From positions 379,489,331 through 379,553,330 of the forward strand of contig CM042688.1 in the NCBI GenBank assembly GCA_023614405.1: a stretch of DNA of 64,000 nucleotides, written 5' to 3'. A program made the translations under genes and the position numbers. The DNA is from Avena insularis. Taxonomy: Eukaryota; Streptophyta; Magnoliopsida; Poales; Poaceae. This document shows positions 56,122-64,000 of this stretch, piece after piece; position 1 is the stretch's first letter, and every line of letters begins with the position of its first letter. Below the pieces are notes generated by a model, which was given only the letters and a program-made list of their open reading frames with translations, had not been told where the DNA came from and made no database searches.

Positions 56122-58880
56122 GAGCATTTTCTCAAACTATCATGCCTAACTTAAAGCCTGTAAAGAAAAGTACTTATTGGGAGATAACCCAAAAGTTTTA
56201 GATGAGTCTTGGAAGTTATTACTTCAGTAATAACCGCTCCTTGTCCTTTTTATTTGCTTTTTGTGCCAAGAGTAACCTCTAATGAGAGAGAAGTAATGAT
56301 TGGGAAAGTTGCTGTCCCGAAATAGATTTATGTGCTTCACCCTAAAAATTCGTGTAAAATCTCTGAACTTTCTTTTGAGACGTGAATTTTTGTGCTTCTG
56401 CCCCAAGTTGTTATATAACTTTCGTTAGTTCAACACTTTTTTAGTTGAGCAACAGACGGTCTTCAAAAAAATTCGTCTTTACCGGCTGGTCTGTTTTGAC
56501 AGATTTCTGCCATTATTTGCATTTGCTTCTTGTTGGTTCCTTTTTGAGTTCTTTTGGGGAATTGGGATTTTTGAGGGAAGTGATACAGTAGATTGTGTTT
56601 TAATGGAAGTTTTATTTGTGTTGGAACTGAATCTAAAGACTTATTATCTTGAGTGCACTAATGTTGCTAATAAAGATTGTGTGAAGTTTTGTATGAAGGA
56701 AAAATTTTAGGTGTATGGAAGGAATGAGTAATGAGATGAAGAATTGACTAAAGCTCAAGCTTGGGGATGCCACGCGTGTCACCCCAAGAAATATCCAAGA
56801 AGTACAAGCTTCAAAGCTTGGGGATGCCCAAGGCATCCCCTTCTTCATCAATAAAAATCCCATGTTTCTTCCAAACACTTATTTTTATTGTTTCATGCAC
56901 AGTTGTGTTATTCTTGGAGCATATTCTTTTTTTGTTTTTGGTTTTCGTTTGCTTGGTTTTGTTAGTTTGCTGAATAAATTGGTTGGACCCCCTCTTTCAT
57001 ACATTGGTTTTCAAATAGTTTGGTTTGGATTGGAAAAGAGTAGGAAAGTTCATGCTTAAGTGGTAAAGAGAGCTTGTTTTTGACTGTGGCCTATGCTTTG
57101 TCATGCCATGCTCGATATTGATTTGGATTTATGCTTAGTATTCTTTGCTGTAGCATGACTTTTTATAAACAATTGAGATTTCTTAATGTGCCTATGAAGA
57201 ATCATGCGTTGTTTTAGCATATTAAAGCATAGTATTGTGGTATTCTCCTTTGATGCTTTATGTGGGTTGACTTGGCACATGCTCACACCATGTTATGACT
57301 ATCCCAAGTCACCATAGCCTTTATGATCGTTTAGTTTTCAACTTGTAGTATCACTTTATGCTTTGATCAATGATGTTTTGTCGCTCTGCATGATTATGGC
57401 CATTATTGCTCTCTTAATTGGTTGCTCCTAGTCTTTTGCTAGCCTCCATAACCAAGTATGAGTTCCACTCATGCATCCAACTCCTAAAACCAAGTTATTC
57501 CAAATAGTCCACCATACCTACCTACTAGCATATGCTATTCCAAGTATATTCATGTTTTTATCTACCTTCTGAATTAAACTTGTTATGAGAAAACTATTGA
57601 TTAAAGCTCTCACGCACTTGATGGCACACTTCACTTTTCTTGCCCTTAATAAACTTTAACCATTGTGTCGTCTATGTTGTATATGCTTGCACTTATTTGT
57701 TGGGGATTAGCAGAACCATGCTATCATGGGGAACGCTTTCAACATTGTACTTGTACTTTGTACCTAGTTGATATCATGCTCTTTTGTCTATGGATGTCGT
57801 CGGTGTGAAATGAAAGGGGAGCTTGTAAGTCCATGGAGTTATGTATATGTGTTAGAGAAACGCCTGGGCCGCTGGTCTAATCCATGCTAACATGGTGGAA
57901 ACCTGGAGCATACCCATAATGAGCTGTCTATGAAGCATTCTTCTTATAAAAATAAGAGTCAGATATTGAGAAAAAAAAGAGATTATTAAAAGAGGAAAGA
58001 GAGAAAAAAGCACCATATTCCCATGGTAAATAAGAAGATTGCTGAGATGCTCGTTGTCTGCTTGCCTTGTCATTTTGATATGGGGATTCTTCCATATCAT
58101 CGGGCAAGGGTTACCCCGTTGGCGGTTCTCTATGATACACATGTACTTACTATGACAAGAACTTACCGGTAACTAAACTTGAGTAGCATGAGGAGCGGCC
58201 CTCGTATTCAAGGGACATGAGATTTCCAACTTATACTTCATCAAGCATATACACCATAGTTTGTTCACTTTAACCTTAATCACTTCAAGATGCTTATGAT
58301 AGGGGCAATGAGAGCTGAAAGCTAATAAGTACCATAATTTTTGGAAGCTCTTTATGAAACTTGAATCCCTACTTCCTTCTTTGAAGGCCTTTCTTTTACT
58401 TTTATGTTGAGTCTCCACCTTCTATCTTTATGCACCTAGTTTGAGAGCATAGTAGCCATTCTTAGTTCTATGTGCATTGTCCCAAGACTTGTTGATTGAT
58501 GCATAGCTTTGATATTGCTTGTTTTAAACTATTTGTATCTAGTCACTGTTATGAACTTTGAAGGTGTCCTATGCATTTATGTTTGCTACTCTATGAGGGA
58601 CAAGCTGAATGCCACTATGTTATGTTTTCTTTATGTGAAACAAACAAACGTCTTGCAAAGCATTGTTATTCATTAATCTTTTGGTTTTGCCTTTTCATGT
58701 TGCAACATAGTTTCTTTGTCTTATTGTTAGAACCTTGTCTTTCATGTTATGATTGAAGTACTATGATCCTAGCTATCAATGTTTTACAAAAAAATTGATC
58801 AAGTTTATGATGGTGCATGTCACCTCAAAAATTATTCTTTCTTTTTATCACTTACCTACTCGGGGACGAGCAGGAGTTAA
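56122..58880 (+). other. Non-coding interior of the plus-strand Gypsy LARD
   Basis: AT-rich. 56757-56845 carries AGCTTGGGGATGCC twice plus a hairpin (GGGGATGCC ... GGCATCCCC) that resembles the polypurine tract. 57850-58250 is homologous in reverse to about 29650-30010 in the minus-strand LARD. No conserved frame. Confidence 0.65.
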
Positions 58881-58892
58881 GCTTGGGGATGT
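58881..58892 (+). promoter_or_regulatory. Polypurine tract of the plus-strand Gypsy LARD
   Basis: AAGCTTGGGGATGT immediately before the LTR start TGATACATTGC at 58893. Confidence 0.85.
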
Positions 58893-60278
58893 TGATACAT
58901 TGCAAATGTATCTATAATTTTTGATGTTCCATGCTTGGTTTTTATCTACTTTCTTATGTTTTGTCCACACTTTGGAGTATTTTTATACACTTTCTTGGAC
59001 TAACCTATTAACAAGTGCCACAGTGCTAGTTGCCTGTTTTCTGTTGTTTTTGGTTCCAAGAAAGTGAAAAAATCAATATTCTCGGAATTGGACCGGACAA
59101 AAGCCAAAGTCTATATTTTACCGGAAGACTCATGGAGCCAGAAGACGAGACGGAGAGGGGCCACAGGGTGGCCACACCATATGGTGGCGCGGGCTAGCCC
59201 TGGCCGCCCACCGACCATGCCTCTTCACCTATAAGATGCCTCCCGATGCAAAAACCCTAAATAATCAAGCCTCTAGCCACGAAAAGTTCCGCAGCACCGC
59301 CGCCATCGAAGGGGAGATTCTGGGGATAGAAAGTCTCTGTTCCGGCACCCTGCCGGGACGGGGAAGTGCCCCCAGAGCCATCTCCATCGATCTCCACCAC
59401 CATCTCCATCACCATTGATGATTCCCATGATGAGGAGGGAGTAGTTCTCTCTCGAGGCTAAGGGTTCTACCGGTAGCTATGTGTTCATCTCTCTCTATGC
59501 ATGATCATATTGTGATCATGAGCTTGTAATCTATAGATCTACCTTGCTACTCAAGTGCTTAATAGATCTCTTCTCTCCCCATGTGTGTGAAAGTGATAGC
59601 GTGCACACCATGGTGGCACTTAGGCTAGACATTACAAATACTTGTTTTGAGTTATATTTGGAGTTGGATGTCTCTATGAAATTGTGGTGTTTGTTGGAAC
59701 CATCTAGTGCTCAAGGTGACAGTGTAGGGTTTTCTAGATGGGAAAGATGAACTTTGAGGTGTGCTGTTATAGCCCTACCATCGATTAGAGTGTTCAACCG
59801 GAGAGTAGTTTAGAGTAGTATCATGAAGAATATATTTATATGAGAGTGTTCACTAGTGAAAGTATGATCCCTAGGCCTTGTTTCTAAACATTCAAACACC
59901 ATTTGCAACTAGATCTGTTACATGTTTGCTTGCTTCCATCTTTATTTCAGTTTTCCTTTAGTCTTTTCCACGCGTCATCAAGCTATTTTCTGTCACCGTT
60001 ACCACTTATAATTATCTATACCACTTGTATTTCACTATGTCTTCGCCGAACTAGTGCACCTATACACCTGACAAGTGTATTGGGTGTGTTGGGTACATAA
60101 GAGACTTCTTGTATCTTGGTTGCAGGGTTGCTTGAGAGGGGGATACCTTTGACCACTTCCTCCCTGAGTTCGATAAACCTTGGGTGATCCACTTAAGGGA
60201 AAACTTGTTGCTGTTCTACAAACCTCTGCACTTGGAGGCCCAACAACTGTCTACAAGAATAGAAGTGCATAGACATCA
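58893..60278 (+). repeat. 3' LTR of the plus-strand Gypsy LARD
   Basis: Matches 53806-55216. It lacks 30 bp between two CTGGCCGC copies, which removes the right arm of the promoter palindrome, and carries a short insertion near 59808. Confidence 0.92.
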
Positions 60279-61770
60279 GAACCACAACTAGAGTCATTGC
60301 ATGTGTGTTCCTTTCATAAACCACCACTAGTGTCATTGCATGTGTGTTCTTTCCATAAACCACATGGATCCACCAGAGTCATTTGCATGTGTGTTCTTTT
60401 CAATGACCACCACTAGTGTCATTGCATGTGTGTTCCTTTCCTAAACCACATGGATCCACCAGTGTCATTACATGTCTTTGCATGTGTGTTCTTTTCCTAA
60501 TCCACCACTAGTGTCATTCCATGTGCGTTATTTTACTAAACCACATGGATCCACCAGTGTCATTGCATGTGTGTCCTTTTCATAAACCACCACTAGACTC
60601 ATTGGATGTTTGTTCTTTTCCTAAACCACAACTAGACTCATTGCATGTTTGTTCTTTTCATAAACCACATGGATCCACCAGTATCATTACATATGTGTTA
60701 CTTTCCTAACCATCACTAGATTTATTGCACGTGTGTTCTTTCCATAAACCACATGGATCCACCAGAGTCATTTGCATGTGTGTTCTTTTCATTAACCACC
60801 ACCAGTGTCATTACAAGTGTGTTCCTTTCCTAAACCACATGGATCCACCAGTGTCATTGCATGTCTTTGCATGTGTGTTCTTTTCCTAAACCACCACTAG
60901 TGTCATTATATGTGTGTTCATTTACTAAACCACCACCAGTGTCACTGCATTTGTGTTCTTTTCATAAACCACACGGAACCACAACTAGAGTCATTGCATG
61001 TGTGTTCTTTTCCTAAACCACCACTAGAGTCATTGCATGTGTGTACATTTCCTAAACCACAACTAGAGTCATTTCATGTTTGTTCTTTTCATGAACCACC
61101 AATATTGTCATTGCATGTGTGTTCTTTCTATAAACCACATGGATCCACCAGAGTCATTTGCATGTGTATTCCTTTCAATGACCACTACTAGTGTCATTGC
61201 ATGTGTGTTCCTTTCCTAAACCACATGGATCCATTAGTGTCATTGCATGTCTTTGCATGTGTGTTCTTTTCCTAAACCATCACTAGTGTCATTCCATGTG
61301 CGTTATTTTACTAAACCAAATGGATCCACTAGTGTCATTGCATGTGTGTCCTTTTCATAAACCACCACTAGACTCATTTTATGTTTGTTCTTTTCCTAAA
61401 CCACAACTGGAGTCATTGCATGTTTGTTCTTTTCATAAACCACATGGATCCACCAGTATCATTGCTTGTGTGTTCTTTTCCTAAACCAGCACTAGATTCA
61501 TTGCATGTGTGTTCTTTCCATAAACAATATGGATCCACTAGAGTCATTTGCATGTGTATTTTTGTAATTAACCACCACCAGTGTCATTGCATGTGTGTTC
61601 CTTTCCTAAACCACATGGATCCACCAGTGTCATTGCATGTGTTTGCATGTGTGTTCTTTTCCTAAACTACCACTAGTGTCATTGCATGTGTGTCCTTTTC
61701 CTAAACCAGCACTAGTGTAATTGCATGTGTGTTCTTTTCATTAAGCACTTGGATACACCAGAGTCATTGC
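60279..61770. repeat. 39-bp minisatellite, right half
   Basis: Continues the array of 52954-53805 after the LARD, from GAACCACAACTAGAGTCATT. Same 39-bp and 46-48-bp units. With the left half the array is about 2.3 kb (roughly 55 units). It ends at ATTGC (61766-61770), the probable TSD of the Copia element, so it may continue right of the window. Confidence 0.92.
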
Positions 61771-63126
61771 TATTGGGCCACGTAGAGATAAACAAAACAT
61801 TTTCCCTACGCAGTACTCCCAAGATACAGCTCAGGTTATAGGCCACGAGATTTACCGCTAGACGCGCATATGTGGAAGTTGATGTAGGGCATCGAAGCAG
61901 TGCCGAACGATCCCCGGACAGCCCTCCGAATCCCGTGAAGTCCTTTGCCAGATCCCCACGAGCTTCCCTATCTCCAACGCCGCACGTGCAACGCATCTAC
62001 CGGTATCCACACATACAGGAAGGAGCTTCGGACAAAGGCTTGCTAGATCCTATCTAGCCTGAAATGGAAGTGGAGAAAGTGACGGCTAGGTCAGGGACTA
62101 TCCCTTGCCACTCCACATATATACACTCCTAGTTGGGATCAACGCTTGAGGCCCATCTAGGTTGTACTCCAATCTCCATATGGATCTCATCCACATGGGC
62201 TCCTCACCCTTAAGTGTGTGACCCTGTAGGTTTACGTACACCTGGACACGACATGAGCTACTCCTCCAAGTATCCCGTCATGGCTTTGAGTCCAACTCAC
62301 TCCCATGATCACTCGGTATCAAGTCGATAGATGGTAGCGGCCTCTAGCAAGACGTGCGAACTCCCAAGTGCTGTAAAGTTAGAAGACGAACCTTCAATGT
62401 GACTTTCATCCAAGTCCCTTTGCCTCATGATATACCTGTTAAGCTATAGGCGAGTAGTTGCCATCCCTTTAATAGCTTAACTCTCTTCTCGTACCATGAT
62501 ATGTGATTCACTAGACTAACTCTTAGTCTGACTCTTCAGTTAACACTTAACTGAGTAGCCCATGGCCATGCTTCCGAATCATATCGCACGAGAGGGCCCA
62601 GAGAATATCTCTCCATTACGGAGGGGCAAATCCCATCTCGGTAATTCACGTCATGCAGCTTGCTTCACAACCAACCTGAACTCTACCTTTATAACTGCCC
62701 ATTTACGAAACATCGTTTGATAGAACCTAAGTTGGCGATCCACAACTCGGATCATGCAATCACCTCAGGTCGAAGGATTCCATTGCTTGATACTGCAAAT
62801 GACAACATGCTCATTGCATCTCATATGTGGGTTAGTCTGACTCGCTAAATCTTTAGCCGAATCAGTGTAAGTCGGAATAGCATCACCATGCCCATGACAA
62901 GTCGAACCGTGTCATCAGCCAACTTGCACATGGGTCTAAGTTGTGTGTCCAGCACAACCTCAACGACCAAGGACAATCTAATATGAACAATCATGAATAC
63001 ATAGTTCCACAACTGAATCACTCATTCAGTGATATATATATGATGTTCATATAAGGACAATTTTACTTTATGAATACTTTGGGAAATATCATCAACCATG
63101 ATTGCCTCTAGGGCATATTCCCAACA
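61771..63126 (-). repeat. 3' LTR of the right-edge Copia element
   Basis: 1356 bp. The inner border GGGCATATTCCCAACA is followed by GTCTTCCACTTGCACTAGAG, the complement of the polypurine tract. The 5' LTR is outside the window. Confidence 0.85.
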
Positions 63127-63161
63127 GTCTTCCACTTGCACTAGAGTCAATCATCCCAACA

Positions 63162-64000
63162 TCATATGTCTAGGAATCTAATGCCCATGGCTCTTACATG
63201 CGCCTCATGCTTAGGCTGTGGAAGTGGGTTTGTCAACGGATCTGCAACGTTTGCATCTGTGTGTACCTTGCATAACTTGATATCACCATGATCCACGAAC
63301 TGGCAAATCAAGTGGTATCGCATGAGTATATGCTTGTTCTTCTGGTGTTGTCTAGGTTCCTTGGCTTGTGCAATAGCACCATTGTTGTCACCATACAAGT
63401 CTAATGGATTGGACGATCCTTGAACCACACCTAGATTAATCAGGAAATTCCTGATCCAAACAGCTTCCTTTGCCGCCTCTGAGGCAGCAATATACTCAAC
63501 CTCTATTGTAGATGCAAACACGGTCTCTTGCTTGGAACTCTTCCAGCTCACAGCCCCTCCGTTCATAATGAACACGTACCCAGATTGCGAACAAGAATCA
63601 TCCGAGTTAGTAAGGTAACTCGCATCCGTGTAACCCCTTACACTGAGTTCAACCTTACCTCCATAAACTAGGAACACATCCTTAGTCCTTCTCAAGTACT
63701 TAAGAATGTTCTTAACTGCTGCCCAGTGGATTTCTCTAGGGTCAGCCTGGTATCTGCTCACAACACTTAGAGCATAGGAAACATCTGGCCTAGTACAAAT
63801 CATGGCATACATGATGGACTCGACTGTCGAAGCATAAAGAATCACACTCATCCTACTTCGCTCATCAGTCGTCGAAGGACACTGAGTCTTGCTAAGTCTT
63901 ATAACATGGGACATCGGTAAGAACCCCTTCTTAGACGATTCCATGTTTAATTTCTTCAACACTTTGTCCAAATATGTACTTTGGCTGAATCCAATGAGCC
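63162..64000 (-). CDS. Copia reverse transcriptase C-terminus and RNase H (partial)
   Basis: The frame is open from the window edge to the stop at 63162: LIGFSQSTYLDKVLKKLNME, then the RT connection (MYAMICTRPDVSYALSVVSR, WAAVKNILKYLRRTKD) and RNase H with GYTDASY (Asp), TIEVEYIAASEAAKEAVWIR (Glu), LYGDNNGAIAQAKEP (Asp) and the end HTDANVADPLTNPLPQPKHE. The key acidic residues are present. RNase H removes the RNA strand during reverse transcription. Roughly 280 codons are visible, and no break is seen in them. The rest of pol and gag lie to the right, so whether the element is complete cannot be judged. Confidence 0.9.
   Translation of the reverse strand, partial: LIGFSQSTYLDKVLKKLNMESSKKGFLPMSHVIRLSKTQCPSTTDERSRMSVILYASTVESIMYAMICTRPDVSYALSVVSRYQADPREIHWAAVKNILKYLRRTKDVFLVYGGKVELSVRGYTDASYLTNSDDSCSQSGYVFIMNGGAVSWKSSKQETVFASTIEVEYIAASEAAKEAVWIRNFLINLGVVQGSSNPLDLYGDNNGAIAQAKEPRQHQKNKHILMRYHLICQFVDHGDIKLCKVHTDANVADPLTNPLPQPKHEAHVRAMGIRFLDI

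Larger units (their letters stand above)
53806..60278 (+). mobile_element. Gypsy LARD, plus strand, full length, inserted in the minisatellite
   Basis: LTRs 53806-55216 (1411 bp) and 58893-60278 (1386 bp). The start is TGGTACATTGC in the left copy and TGATACATTGC in the right; both end GACATCA. TSD: GACCC (53801-53805) versus GAACC (60279-60283). Primer-binding site at 55227-55244 and polypurine tract AAGCTTGGGGATGT before 58893. The interior is 3.7 kb with one intact 256-codon ORF and no gag, protease, RT or integrase. Related internally to the minus-strand Gypsy LARD. The LTRs look about 96-97% alike apart from a 30-bp deletion, so it is fairly young. Confidence 0.92.
61771..64000 (-). mobile_element. 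Copia element, 3' part, running off the window
   Basis: 3' LTR 61771-63126, then in reverse the polypurine tract and the end of pol. BARE/Angela-type LTR start on the minus strand (TGTTGGGAATATGCCC). The outer LTR end is TATTGGGCC where TGTTGGGCC is expected. The element is inserted in the 39-bp array. Confidence 0.88.

Noticed and set aside
60910..61665. Long cysteine/histidine-rich frames (HVCSFPKPPLES) that resemble a zinc-finger repeat protein
   Set aside because: They are the direct translation of the 39-bp minisatellite; frames shift between unit types, and no start context or flanking gene supports expression.
52960..61770. CRISPR-like array
   Set aside because: Units are contiguous tandem copies without unique spacers, and the genome is clearly a plant nuclear one.

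Overview
The window is repeat-dense grass DNA, most likely from a Triticeae or other Pooideae nuclear chromosome. This rests on three things: BARE/Angela-like Copia LTRs with a tRNA-iMet primer-binding site, Gypsy LARD-type elements with a tRNA-Asp primer-binding site, and grass-type gene fragments (DUF295 F-box, Transposase_24, MULE). I find no intact cellular gene, no bacterial operon, no CRISPR array, and no tRNA or rRNA gene. About 75-80% of the window can be assigned to transposable elements or tandem arrays, and many element borders can be fixed by target-site duplications (TSDs).

Layout. 1-4149: a broken Mutator-like transposase (-), a broken F-box/DUF295 gene (+) and a dispersed ~110-bp repeat on both sides of it. 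4150-10278: a ~6.1-kb long LTR (sense -, TSD ATTTA) that splits an exon-like ORF. 10279-18921: the rest of that ORF, a DUF4283-like fragment (-), a decayed Transposase_24 (PTTA/En-Spm-type) gene (+) with a tandemly duplicated exon-intron unit, a 139-bp tandem array and a GC-rich exon-like stretch. 18922-27337: a Copia LARD (-) with ~2.1-kb LTRs. 27338-27563: continuation of the interrupted sequence. 27564-39541: a Gypsy LARD (-) whose 5' LTR carries a 3.9-kb long LTR (34709-38618, TSD CCCTA). 39542-40223: more interrupted sequence. 40224-47181: the 3' part of another Gypsy element (-) with an antisense accessory gene on the + strand. 47182-51706: the 5' part of a Copia element (-), fused to the Gypsy inside both integrase genes. 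51707-52799: the end of a third long LTR. 52800-52953: a CACTA terminus. 52954-61770: a 39-bp minisatellite split by a + strand Gypsy LARD (53806-60278). 61771-64000: the 3' LTR and RNase H end of a Copia element (-) running off the window.

How the parts relate. The two Gypsy LARDs lie in opposite orientations but share internal homology. Both encode versions of one uncharacterised protein, and both have a palindrome about 35 bp upstream of the LTR TATA box. The minus-strand LARD also encodes a small protein with a stretch strikingly like the N-terminal tail of histone H3; I consider this the most interesting observation here. The Copia LARD has lost all recognisable coding capacity, but its leader resembles that of the coding Copia at 47182-51706, so it could have been mobilised in trans. 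Almost all coding regions carry stops, frameshifts or lost catalytic residues. The 256-codon LARD ORF at 55351-56121 and the Copia RNase H segment at the right edge remain open.
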